Shown one piece after another: positions 39,889 through 48,826 of a DNA stretch of 64,000 nt. Each line of letters starts with the position of its first letter. The stretch's first letter is position 1. A program made the position numbers and the translations under genes. The notes below the pieces were generated by a model. The model saw only the letters and a program-made list of their open reading frames with translations, made no database searches and had not been told where the DNA came from. The DNA comes from Hyphomicrobium sp. (GTDB lineage Bacteria > Pseudomonadota > Alphaproteobacteria > Rhizobiales > Hyphomicrobiaceae), in assembly GCF_019744875.1 (NCBI RefSeq), contig NZ_JAIETU010000002.1, positions 1,116,001 through 1,180,000 on the forward strand. Direction: 5' to 3'.

Positions 39889-41379
39889 TCAGGCCACTGG
39901 CTTTTCGGCCCGCGTGATGCGCTCGATGAGGCTGGCGCGGCGGACGGGCTTGCGGACGTCGCCGTCTGCTGCGGCTGTATCGGGCGAAGCGACTTTGGAT
40001 GCGGCAGCCCCGTTCGTCACCTCCGACACGCCGTCGAGCGCGCGCAGGAAGCCGCTCACGCGCTGATCCTCGCCCTCGCGGCGCATGCCGGTTTCTTCCG
40101 GACGCGGCGGGCGCGGCGCGTTGATGCGTTCGACCAGGGGCTGCTTGGGGCGGATGTTCGCTTCGCGGCGCGCGCCCGAGGTCGGCAGGGTGCCGGCGCC
40201 GAGGCGGCGCATCTCGTCCATGAAATGAGCAGCCTGGCGCGCCAGCTTTTCATTGGCCGCGGCGATCTCGGCGCGCAGGCGCTGGATGGTGCCGGACTGC
40301 TCTTCGGCCTGAGCCTGCAACGCGCTGACGCGCGCGCGCATCGCGACTTTGCTTTCCTTCATGGTGCGGTCGTCGACGTCTTCCGCTTCATAAGTGGCAA
40401 GCGCGGCCCGCAGGCGCGCCGCCTCGGCGGCGAGGTCTTCGTTGACGGTTTTGAGGGTGCGGATCTCGGTCTCGCGCGCGGCCTGGCCGGCGTTGCCCGC
40501 CTCTGCCATGCCTCGCGCCGAGCGCAGCGCGTTCTCCGCGTCCACGAGATCCTTGCGCAGGCGATTGATCTCCGCCGCGGCTTCCATGCTCTCGGCCGCC
40601 TTTTCGCCCGAAGCCGGCGACGGCTGCGCAGACAGTCCCCCGGCGGACGCGGACACGGCGTCCCCCTGCTCGATGCGCGCGGCGGACTTTGAGAGGGTGC
40701 CCTGCAGCTTGCTGATCACGGACGCCTGCTCGCGCGTCTTGGTGCGCAGGGCCTCGATCTCGGACCGCAGCGCCACTTCGCCGTCGAAGCGGGGGTCGGC
40801 GAGGGTTTCGCGGTTGCGCGCGGCGCGGGCCGCGAGCGTCGCATTCAAGCGGTGAATTTCGTCGCGCTGCTGGGCGTTGATCTGCGTGGCCTCATCCAGC
40901 GCCTGCGACTGGCGGCCCGATGTCTGCGTCAGGTTGCCGATCTCGCGATCGCGCTGTGTGAGCAGCTTCTTTGTCTCGTTCAGGCGATACTCGACCTTGG
41001 GCATGCGGTCGGCGATGGTCTGCTCAAGGACGCGGCGCGCGTTCTCGTGCTCCTCGAGCGCTGAGCGGAGCCGTCCCACCTCGCCTTCGAGATCGCTGAT
41101 GCTGGCGTCGCGGCGGCTGAGCTCCACGCGCTGGCGGGCGGCCGAGTACGTCGCCCGCTCCACCTTCTGCTCGAGCTTATGGATGGTCAGCGCATAGGTC
41201 GCGCGCAGGCGGTCCTTGTCGGCGGCAATCTCCATCGACGTCAAAGGCATCGTGGCGTGGAGTTGCTCGGTGGCGAGGCGCGCGGACCGGCGGCCATAGA
41301 GAGGCGCCAGCAGAAAGCCGATGAGGCCTGCCGAAAAGAATCCGAGCGCAACCAGCATGGCCGACTGGATCGTAATCAC
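39889..41379 (-). CDS. membrane-anchored coiled-coil protein of unknown function
   Basis: N-terminal TM SAMLVALGFFSAGLIGFLLAPLYGRRSARLATEQL then long coiled coil; GTG start (VITIQSAML) preferred over the extended ORF to 41499. Confidence 0.7.
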   Translation of the reverse strand: MITIQSAMLVALGFFSAGLIGFLLAPLYGRRSARLATEQLHATMPLTSMEIAADKDRLRATYALTIHKLEQKVERATYSAARQRVELSRRDASISDLEGEVGRLRSALEEHENARRVLEQTIADRMPKVEYRLNETKKLLTQRDREIGNLTQTSGRQSQALDEATQINAQQRDEIHRLNATLAARAARNRETLADPRFDGEVALRSEIEALRTKTREQASVISKLQGTLSKSAARIEQGDAVSASAGGLSAQPSPASGEKAAESMEAAAEINRLRKDLVDAENALRSARGMAEAGNAGQAARETEIRTLKTVNEDLAAEAARLRAALATYEAEDVDDRTMKESKVAMRARVSALQAQAEEQSGTIQRLRAEIAAANEKLARQAAHFMDEMRRLGAGTLPTSGARREANIRPKQPLVERINAPRPPRPEETGMRREGEDQRVSGFLRALDGVSEVTNGAAASKVASPDTAAADGDVRKPVRRASLIERITRAEKPVA

Positions 41380-41587
41380 CAGCGCATCCCTCTGGCCATT
41401 CCTTTCATCTCGACCGCCACCGTCTCGAACGACATCTCGAACGACAACATTTCGTACGCCAGCATCCCGTGCGCCAACCGTTGCTCCACGTCGCCACAAC
41501 GAAGCTGCGGCGACTGGCGCTCAGCGACTAAAGCCGCCCGCGATATCCGGCGCAAGTCCGATACGCCAGCGCGGGTTCATCCGTTCA

Positions 41588-42598
41588 CTATAAAGGATTC
41601 CATGTCGGCGCACGGGTATACTTCAAGTACCCGACATTGGCGCCGAGGCGCAGTCCAACGCCGGAACGAATGACCGCGAGCGTGACGTCGTTCAACTTCT
41701 GGAACTGCACGGAGACGCCGCCCACCAAATATGCAGCGCCCTGCACGCCTCCGAATCTCTCATAAATTTCCGAGGGATCGCGAAGGTTGTAGACAAGGAC
41801 CATCGTTTTCGAGCCTTCCGCGCCGGCGTCGTAGCCAACGGTCGGACCCTGCCAGAAGACCTTGTGCTCCCCGGCGTCCTTCGTGAACAGGCGCCCTTCG
41901 CCATAGCGCAACCCCACCACGAAGGCGCCACCGGCGTCTTCGCCAAGGATGTATCCGTTCGGGCGGCCCTGGCTCTTGAAGGCGTATTCCACGGCCTCTG
42001 CCAGACCCTTGCTGATGGCGCCGAAGAAGCCGTGTCCGGCCTGGATGATCTCGTTCTGCGAATAGTGCTTTTCGTCGGACGGCGGCGGGCCGCCCTGGCT
42101 GTAGCCGGGCGCGCCTTCACCCGGCGGCGGAGCATAAGGCTCGCCGTATCCGCCCGGATCGGATTGCGGGGGGGCATTGCCGTAGGCTTCATTCTGGCGG
42201 GCGCGGGTCGGCGAATACGTGTCGTTTCCGGCCGCATAGGGATCGGGCCGGCGCTGCTCTCCGCCATAGCCGCCTCCGCCACCACCGGAATTCGGCGAAT
42301 AGGCGTCGTTCTGGCGTGAGCCGTAGGTGTCGCGCGGGGCGCCCCTGTCGCCGTACTGGTCGCCGTTCTGGCGATAGCCGCCGCCGGAATCGCCGCGCGG
42401 CACATAGGCGTCGTTGGCGGGAGGCTGAGCGCGGCCGCCGTAGCCGCCGTTGTCATATGACCCGTTTGACCCGTTGTCATACGAATCCGGCGCGCGCCAA
42501 GGGCCGTCCTGGGCCATCGCAGGGGCTGCGACTGCGAACACTATCAGCGCCGATCCGGCAGATGCGAACCAGCGGCGAAGGCAGACAAACGTTGTCAT
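41588..42598 (-). CDS. DUF1134 / EipA-like envelope protein with long Gly/Tyr/Asn/Pro-rich insertion
   Basis: Signal peptide; C-terminal GFFGAISKGLAEAVEYAFKSQGRPNGYILGEDAGGAFVVGLRYGEG...KVFWQGPTVGYDAGAEGSKTMVLVYNL. Confidence 0.8.
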   Translation of the reverse strand: MTTFVCLRRWFASAGSALIVFAVAAPAMAQDGPWRAPDSYDNGSNGSYDNGGYGGRAQPPANDAYVPRGDSGGGYRQNGDQYGDRGAPRDTYGSRQNDAYSPNSGGGGGGYGGEQRRPDPYAAGNDTYSPTRARQNEAYGNAPPQSDPGGYGEPYAPPPGEGAPGYSQGGPPPSDEKHYSQNEIIQAGHGFFGAISKGLAEAVEYAFKSQGRPNGYILGEDAGGAFVVGLRYGEGRLFTKDAGEHKVFWQGPTVGYDAGAEGSKTMVLVYNLRDPSEIYERFGGVQGAAYLVGGVSVQFQKLNDVTLAVIRSGVGLRLGANVGYLKYTRAPTWNPL

Positions 42599-42776
42599 GG
42601 GTTATCGAAATCCTTGGATCTCGCAGACAGGCGGAGACGCGCGCGCTGCGCGGTGAAACGAACCGAACCCGACCGCGATTCTTTCCTTAAAGTGTTACCA
42701 AAGTGTGGCTAGATCGCACGCCGTGCGGACACGGATCGACAGCCGGACACGACAAGCCTCACGGGCTAAAAGCTTT

Positions 42777-43619
42777 TCAGCGATCTGAAATTGCTTTGGT
42801 GCGCGCGGCGATCGGATCGCGTCCCCAGGCTACGAAGTGCGGATTGCCGTAACCGCCTTCGGCCTTGCCGTATGAGAGGCGCTTGCCGGATAGATCCGTC
42901 ACGCTTCCGCCTGCCGCCTCCAGAATGGCCTGGCCCGCTGCCGTATCCCATTCGCGGGTCGGGCCGAGGCGGACATAGAAGTCCGCGTCGCCCCGCGCGA
43001 TCCGGCAGAACTTGAGAGAAGATCCGGACCGCTTGACCTCGCCGATGGTGTAGCCGGTGAGGAACGCCTCGGTCTCGGCCGTGCGATGCGAACGGCTTTC
43101 GAGGACGGTCAGTGACTCCGGGTTCGGCTGGCGCGTGCGCAGGTCGCGCAGCGGCAGCGAAGAGAGTGTGGCGTTGGGCTCGTCGAGGGGAACGTGCGCC
43201 TCGACGGCACGGCCCTCTCCGAGGGTGACGTACAAATCTCCCAAGGCCGGTGCGTAGATCATGCCAAACACCGGCGCGCTATCGACCACCAAACCGACGT
43301 TGACGGTGAACTCGCCGACGCGGTTCACATACTCCCGCGTTCCATCGAGCGGATCGACCAGAAAGAACGAGCGGCTCTTGGCCGGGGCCGCACCGAGCGC
43401 CATGCTCTCCTCGGCAATGACGGGCACGCCACGGGCGGCGTTCCACAGGCCCTCCAGGAGCAGAGCTTCCGATTCGCGGTCGGCCACGGTGACGGGCGAC
43501 GAATCCGGCTTCGTCTCGACGGCGACGCCGCACTGGTAGTAGCGCATCTGCGCTTGCCCGGCCGCGAGCACGACGGGAAGGAGGCTTTCGGCCAGCGCGG
43601 GAAAGTCGAACGCCCTCAT
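42777..43619 (-). CDS. cysQ: 3'(2'),5'-bisphosphate nucleotidase CysQ
   Basis: Inositol-monophosphatase fold motifs PVTVADRESE, FLVDPLDGTREYVNRVGEFTVNVGLV, GPTREWDTAAGQAILEAAGG. Confidence 0.92.
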   Translation of the reverse strand: MRAFDFPALAESLLPVVLAAGQAQMRYYQCGVAVETKPDSSPVTVADRESEALLLEGLWNAARGVPVIAEESMALGAAPAKSRSFFLVDPLDGTREYVNRVGEFTVNVGLVVDSAPVFGMIYAPALGDLYVTLGEGRAVEAHVPLDEPNATLSSLPLRDLRTRQPNPESLTVLESRSHRTAETEAFLTGYTIGEVKRSGSSLKFCRIARGDADFYVRLGPTREWDTAAGQAILEAAGGSVTDLSGKRLSYGKAEGGYGNPHFVAWGRDPIAARTKAISDR

Positions 43620-43877
43620 CGGACAGCGCCCCGATTCGTTTCCTGTAACCCCATCCGGCGCGCCCGCCGCGATCCTGCGTGTCCGTCAAGACTCATATGC
43701 CGCTCAATGTCCGCCGTGCGAATCGTCATTGCCGGATCGGGCTTTGCAGATCCACCGGGCGCCGTGTATCAGAACACACAAGCCCGGACGCGCCCTCGAT
43801 CCTGCGCGCGGCCGGCCCCGGAAGGGCCGAACCACGACACGAGACTACATGCAGATCGATCGCCAGGGGGTTTTTCT

Positions 43878-44516
43878 ATGACTGATCGCGTTCATCCCAC
43901 CGATCTCGAGCTTGCTGCCCTCATTTCGAGCAAGATCTGCCATGACGTCATCGGCCCGGTGGGGGCAATCTACAACGGTCTGGAAATCCTGAGCGAGGAT
44001 GACGACGCCGAGGCGCAGGCCTATGCGCTCAGCGTCATCCGGAACGTGACGGAGCAGGCATCGGCCCGCCTGCAGTTCGCGCGATTCGCGTTCGGCGCCG
44101 CCGGATCGGCCGGATCGCTCATCGACCTCGGCACCGCCGAGCAGATTTCCCGGGGGTTCCTCGGCGCCGGCAAGCACAAGCTCGTCTGGCAGGGCCTCGG
44201 CGGCCATATGTCCAAGGACAAGGTCAAGTTGCTTCTCAACCTCATCGCCGTCGCCATCACCGCGCTCCCGCGCGGCGGCGAGATCGCCGTGCTGATGTCC
44301 GGCACCAACGAGAGCCCGAACTTCGTGCTGCGCTGCCAGGGCACGAGCGCGCGCCCGCCGATGCACCTCGGGGAGTTCATTTCCGGCGAAGGCGTGCCCC
44401 CCTTGGATGCGATGACCATCCAGAGCTACTACACGTGGCGGCTGGCGCAGACGGCAGGCATGACGCTGTCGATCGTCAAGGACGGGCAGGACATCCTACT
44501 GTCCGCCCTCGGTTAA
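43878..44516 (+). CDS. chpT: histidine phosphotransferase ChpT-like
   Basis: LAALISSKICHDVIGPVGAIYNGLEIL phospho-acceptor His helix; C-terminal degenerate HATPase-like fold. Confidence 0.85.
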   Translation: MTDRVHPTDLELAALISSKICHDVIGPVGAIYNGLEILSEDDDAEAQAYALSVIRNVTEQASARLQFARFAFGAAGSAGSLIDLGTAEQISRGFLGAGKHKLVWQGLGGHMSKDKVKLLLNLIAVAITALPRGGEIAVLMSGTNESPNFVLRCQGTSARPPMHLGEFISGEGVPPLDAMTIQSYYTWRLAQTAGMTLSIVKDGQDILLSALG

Positions 44517-44748
44517 CTTCTAAGCGCGCGCCCCCAGCGCGCGGAACATCCCCCGTGGGGAGTGGAAAATACGCATCCGCACAAGGGTGATAGTGCACCC
44601 TTAGGGGTCAGCCGCGACCACGCAAAGACTGCATTCGAGCGGCTTCCTCAACCAGTCATTAACTCCTTTACATCACAAATGACTTGGTCCGCGCGCGACG
44701 CGGATGGATCGCCTTCCCGCAGGGGAAGAGCGCGCGCTCGAGGCTCTG

Positions 44749-45210
44749 ATGAAGCGCTGTCTCATCGCCGATCATTCCGAGGTTGTCCGCAAAGTCGCGC
44801 GGCACTACCTCGAATCGTTGTCGTGCGAGGTGGTAGAAGCCCGGAACGCCGACGAAGCGCTGCATGTGATCAGCACCCAGAACATTGCGGCCGTGCTGCT
44901 GGACTGGCGGCTGCCGGGCAAGACGACCGTCGAATTCCTCTCGGCGCTTCGCTTCTCCGGCATCGAGCATCGCCCGCTCGTGATCTACATCACGACCGAG
45001 AACGATCCGGCCGATATCCGCAAAGCCTTCGCGGCCGGCGCACATACCTACCTCCTGAAGCCGTTCGACCGCGAATCGTTCACGGAGACGATGCGGAACG
45101 CCGCGCTCGCCCCCATCACGGTCGGCGGGCCGTCGCCCACAGCCGGCGGGTCCGGATACGGGCATAGCGACGTGCACATGCCCGCATCCGCATCCTCGAT
45201 GCGGCCCTAA
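44749..45210 (+). CDS. CheY-like single-domain response regulator with altered acidic pocket
   Basis: MKRCLIADHSEVVRKVARHYLE, LLDWRLPG phospho-Asp, ITTEND, LLKPFDRE. Confidence 0.85.
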   Translation: MKRCLIADHSEVVRKVARHYLESLSCEVVEARNADEALHVISTQNIAAVLLDWRLPGKTTVEFLSALRFSGIEHRPLVIYITTENDPADIRKAFAAGAHTYLLKPFDRESFTETMRNAALAPITVGGPSPTAGGSGYGHSDVHMPASASSMRP

Positions 45211-45330
45211 CAGGGCACGCCCGGATCGTTCCGGCCCCTCGTCCCGCGCCTCCTCGTTCTTCCTGAGACTGGCCTCGCGCCTTGCCGCTTGCTAAAGCGT
45301 CCCTTCCGCGATCTCCGGTGAGGACATCTT

Positions 45331-45954
45331 TTGCTGCGAGTCGAGCACCTCAGAATTGGACAGCTTCCGCCGCTGTCGTTCGCCGTCACGGGTGGAGAAT
45401 GCCTGGCCATCGAGGGGCCATCCGGCTCCGGCAAGACGCGCATCCTGCGGGCCATCGCCGACCTCGACCCGAACGAGGGACATCTCTTCATCGACGGACA
45501 TGAGCGTGGCGAGGTGGCGGCCACGGACTGGCGCAAGCTGGCCCGCTATGTTGCCGCCGAACCCGGCTGGTGGGCGGATACGCCCCGCGCTACGCTGCCC
45601 ACCACGGCCGCGGCCCAAGCCCGCGCGGCGCGGCTCATTTCGGCGCTCGGCCTCGACCAGGAGGTTCTCGACCGCCCCGTCAGCCTGCTTTCGACCGGCG
45701 AGCGCCAGCGGATCGCGCTGGTGCGCGCGCTCATCGACGAGCCCAAGGTGCTGCTGCTCGACGAACCGACAGGGCCGCTCGATGTCGCCTCGAGCGCGCT
45801 CGTCGAGGAGCTGATCCGCTTTCAACTGCTGGCCGGACGATGCGTGCTGATCGCCAGCCACGACGCGGCGCTGGTCGGACGCCTCGCCCACGCGCGGCTC
45901 CAGCTCGGCCCCCTCAAACGCTCGACAAGCGGCGGAAAGGGCGCACAGCCATGA
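45331..45954 (+). CDS. fetA: ABC transporter ATP-binding protein, FetA-like
   Basis: TTG start; Walker A GPSGSGKTRILRAI, signature LLSTGERQRIALVRAL, Walker B VLLLDEPTGPLD; overlaps FetB-like permease. Confidence 0.82.
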   Translation: MLRVEHLRIGQLPPLSFAVTGGECLAIEGPSGSGKTRILRAIADLDPNEGHLFIDGHERGEVAATDWRKLARYVAAEPGWWADTPRATLPTTAAAQARAARLISALGLDQEVLDRPVSLLSTGERQRIALVRALIDEPKVLLLDEPTGPLDVASSALVEELIRFQLLAGRCVLIASHDAALVGRLAHARLQLGPLKRSTSGGKGAQP

Positions 45955-46748
45955 CGTACATCGATCTCGGATTTTCCGATCTTGCGATCGCCGCGCTGCT
46001 GCTGATCGCCAACGGTGCGGTGTCGATCTGGTTCCGTCTCGGACTCGAGCGCACGATCGCCATCTCGGCCGTTCGCATGATCGTGCAGCTCGCTGTGGTC
46101 GCGCTGGCGTTGAAATGGATCTTCGCGCTCGACAATCCTGTCTGGACCGTTCTGTTCGCGCTCTTCATGGCGGGCGCCGCCGGATACGAAGTCATAGCTC
46201 GGCAGGAGCGGCGCGTCGGCGGCATGGCGGTGCTGGCGCTTGGCGCGGGCGCGCCGTTCGCGGCCGGGCTCATCGCTACGATTTTCGCGATGGTCGCGGT
46301 TATCGGGCCCGACCCCTGGTATGCGCCGCGCTATGTATTGCCGATCTTCGGCATGATGCTCGGCAATGCGTTGACCGGAACGAGCCTCGTGCTCGACACC
46401 ATGAGCACGTCGGCCGTGCGCGACCGGCTCGCCATCGAGGCGCGGCTGGCGCTCGGGGCAAGCCGTTACGAGGCGCTGCGGCCGAGCTTGCGCCGCGCGC
46501 TCACCACCGGATCGATGCCGATCCTCACCGCCATGGCCGCCACGGGCATCGTCTCGCTGCCCGGCATGATGACGGGACAGATCCTGGCCGGGGTCGATCC
46601 CGTCTCGGCGGCCAAGTATCAGGTGATGATCCTGATGCTCATCGCCGGTTCTACCGGGCTCGCCGTAGTCGCGGCGGGGATCGGCTCCGTGATGCTGCTG
46701 ACCGACGAGCGCCACCGCCTCAGGCTCGACCGGCTGTCCTCGCCCTAG
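45951..46748 (+). CDS. fetB: ABC transporter permease, FetB/UPF0014 family
   Basis: PIFGMMLGNALTGTSLVLDTM, RRALTTGSMPILTAMAATGIVSLPGMMTGQILAGVDPVSAAKYQ; 4-bp ATGA overlap with the upstream gene. Confidence 0.87.
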   Translation: MTYIDLGFSDLAIAALLLIANGAVSIWFRLGLERTIAISAVRMIVQLAVVALALKWIFALDNPVWTVLFALFMAGAAGYEVIARQERRVGGMAVLALGAGAPFAAGLIATIFAMVAVIGPDPWYAPRYVLPIFGMMLGNALTGTSLVLDTMSTSAVRDRLAIEARLALGASRYEALRPSLRRALTTGSMPILTAMAATGIVSLPGMMTGQILAGVDPVSAAKYQVMILMLIAGSTGLAVVAAGIGSVMLLTDERHRLRLDRLSSP

Positions 46749-46776
46749 GTTTCAATAAGAGCCGCACCACCGCCAA

Positions 46777-46824
46777 GAAAAACGCCCGCCACGGCGGCTC
46801 GCAGGAGCTTTCGTGGGCGGGCGT
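46777..46824 (-). terminator. intrinsic terminator downstream of 46869..47825 gene
   Basis: Stem acgcccgccacg/cgtgggcgggcgt (one bulge) followed on minus strand by a T-rich run (GTTTTTCTT). Confidence 0.6.
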
Positions 46825-46868
46825 AATCGTTCCAGGCCGTCGCGCAGAGCGCTCGACGCCTTGAAGAG

Positions 46869-47825
46869 TTAGGGCGTCGGCGTCACGGGCGCGACAGGAG
46901 CGGTGGTTGCCGTCGACGAAGACGTCGAAGATGCGTCAGGCGTCGTTGCCGTCGCGGCAGGTGCGCTCTCGGTGGGCGGCGTCGACGGCGCGGCTGCGGC
47001 CGGTGCGGCTGGTGCTGCCTGCGCCTGGGCGGTCAGTGCGGCGGCGGCACGCTCGGCGGCATCGGCTGCGCGCTCTGCGGCAGCGGCGGCGCGTTCGGCG
47101 GCAGCAGCGGCCGATTCTGCGGCGGCGGCGGCAGCATTGTTAGCCGGTGCATTCGCGGATGCATCGGGCTCGACCTTCGCGGGCTCAGCCGTCGTTGCGC
47201 CTGCGGCGGTTGCGGTCGCTGCGGCAGCAGCGGGCGCGACAGGGATGGTGCCGGTCTCGACAGCCGTCGGCTGTTCGGCGGGCTTGGTCTCAGCGGCCTT
47301 CTGCTCGGTCGCGTCAGACTCGCTCGGCGCGGCGGCGGTGTCCTCGGACTTCTTCTCGGACGAAGACTTCTCAGAAGAAGAGCCGGTCGAGGCCGTCTCC
47401 TTCGCCTTCTCGTCGGAGGGCTTGGCTTCCTTTGCGGCGTCGGAAGGCTTGCTCGTCGAAGCGGTCTCTTCCTTCTTGGCGGCGGGCTTCTTGGGCGCCT
47501 TCGCGTCCTGAACCTTGTTGATGTCCGGTCCCCAGCACACGGTCGCGTTGGCGGTGCAGGTGTGCTCGTCGACGACGATCAGGTTCAAGTAGAGCTCGCA
47601 GTCGACATCCTTCTTGCCGACCGTGTACTTCTCGATGCCCTGCTCCGCCGCCCACGTGGCGATGTGCTTGTCGAGCAGATCCTTGGCGTCGCGCGTCGGG
47701 CCATCCTTGCCGTAGTCATTGACGGTGAAGCCCATGCGTTTGCATCCCGCGATGGCCGGATTTGCCAAAGCGAGAGCGCCCGTCAGTGCAGTTGCGAGGG
47801 CGAACCTGGACACGAAACCCATCAA
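46869..47825 (-). CDS. secreted protein with small 4-Cys N-terminal domain and long Ala/Lys/Ser/Glu-rich tail
   Basis: Signal peptide MMGFVSRFALATALTGALALANPAIAG; Cys-rich head; AESAAAA AERAAAA AERAADA AERAAAA heptad repeats. Confidence 0.75.
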   Translation of the reverse strand: MMGFVSRFALATALTGALALANPAIAGCKRMGFTVNDYGKDGPTRDAKDLLDKHIATWAAEQGIEKYTVGKKDVDCELYLNLIVVDEHTCTANATVCWGPDINKVQDAKAPKKPAAKKEETASTSKPSDAAKEAKPSDEKAKETASTGSSSEKSSSEKKSEDTAAAPSESDATEQKAAETKPAEQPTAVETGTIPVAPAAAAATATAAGATTAEPAKVEPDASANAPANNAAAAAAESAAAAAERAAAAAERAADAAERAAAALTAQAQAAPAAPAAAAPSTPPTESAPAATATTPDASSTSSSTATTAPVAPVTPTP

Positions 47826-48039
47826 GTTTCTCCGTAACGGCCGAATTTCATTTGGTGTTCACGCTGCTATAGCCGTGTCCTTCGAGCATGCCTAGAGCGC
47901 TTGGCGACATTATGCGCAGCTTTACTAACGGGCCGAAATAAATCCCGAAGTGGTTTTCCCCTCCGCGCGAAGAGTAATTTACCCTTCACTATCCTCACAC
48001 AAAGCGGCGCAGTTCGCGCCAATCCTCGTTGTTTCCATG

Positions 48040-48074
48040 AAAAATGCCGCGCCTCCGGTGTGGGGGCGCGGCAT
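48040..48074 (-). terminator. intrinsic terminator downstream of 48099..48425
   Basis: Perfect 10-bp stem atgccgcgcc/ggcgcggcat followed on minus strand by a T run. Confidence 0.8.
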
Positions 48075-48098
48075 CATTACGTCGGGTTTGCCTGACGC

Positions 48099-48425
48099 TT
48101 AGAGCTTGCAGATTGTGGCGGAACCGCGGCAGGTCCAGCCCCACGAGCCGCCCTGCTTGCAGCTGTAGCTGCGGGCGCCGTAGGTGTAGCCCGGCAGATT
48201 CGCGGCCGCGCCGACCTTGTTGTTGGAGCCCATCCACGCAGCCCAGGCACCCCAATCGACGGCCTGGAGAAGAGCTTCATCGACCTGCAGCTTCGCATCC
48301 TGCTGGCTTCCGGCTTCACCGACGGCGCCCTTGCGGACGCACTCTTTGGCCTCAGCGACGGTTGCAGTGAACGCGAAGCCCGCGACGGCTGCGAGCGCCA
48401 TCGTCGAACGCACAGCTTTGAGCAT
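48099..48425 (-). CDS. small secreted Cys-containing protein
   Basis: MLKAVRSTMALAAVAGFAFTATVAEAKEC signal peptide; YSCKQGGSWGWTCRGSATICKL; followed by a strong terminator. Confidence 0.8.
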   Translation of the reverse strand: MLKAVRSTMALAAVAGFAFTATVAEAKECVRKGAVGEAGSQQDAKLQVDEALLQAVDWGAWAAWMGSNNKVGAAANLPGYTYGARSYSCKQGGSWGWTCRGSATICKL

Positions 48426-48610
48426 TGATCTTCTCCCTAAGAATGAACGCAGCAGTTCGTGCGTTTAATTGGCAGAACCGCGGGGACTCTGCCCCAACTA
48501 CTGCGCCCCGCCTATCCGTCATGCACAGGAAAGCACGCGGAACCGATGGTTTTCCGCGGTCTCGTTGCACGGAGACAACGCGGCCGAACCGCGTGCCAGA
48601 ATTCGGCGAC

Positions 48611-48826
48611 TCAATTGGCCCGTTGAAGATCCACGGCCTTCGGCCCCTTGCCGTGCTTGTCCGGTTCCGTATCGAAGGAAATGCGCGCGCCCTCCGCCAG
48701 CGCACCCATGCCGGACCTCTCGATTGCCGTGACGTGCACGAACACGTCGTTCCCCCCGCTGTCCGGCTTGATGAAGCCATAGCCTTTTTGATCGTTGTAA
48801 AATTTAACAGTTCCAACCTGGCGCAT
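48611..48826 (-). CDS. cold-shock (CspA-family) protein
   Basis: 71 aa MRQVGTVKFYNDQKGYGFIKPDSGGNDVFVHVTAIERSG with RNP-like motifs. Confidence 0.95.
   Translation of the reverse strand: MRQVGTVKFYNDQKGYGFIKPDSGGNDVFVHVTAIERSGMGALAEGARISFDTEPDKHGKGPKAVDLQRAN

Noticed and set aside
44640-44680. CtrA-type TTAA-N7-TTAA site upstream of the receiver gene
   Set aside because: cattaactcctttacatc has only one TTAA half-site; not a full match.
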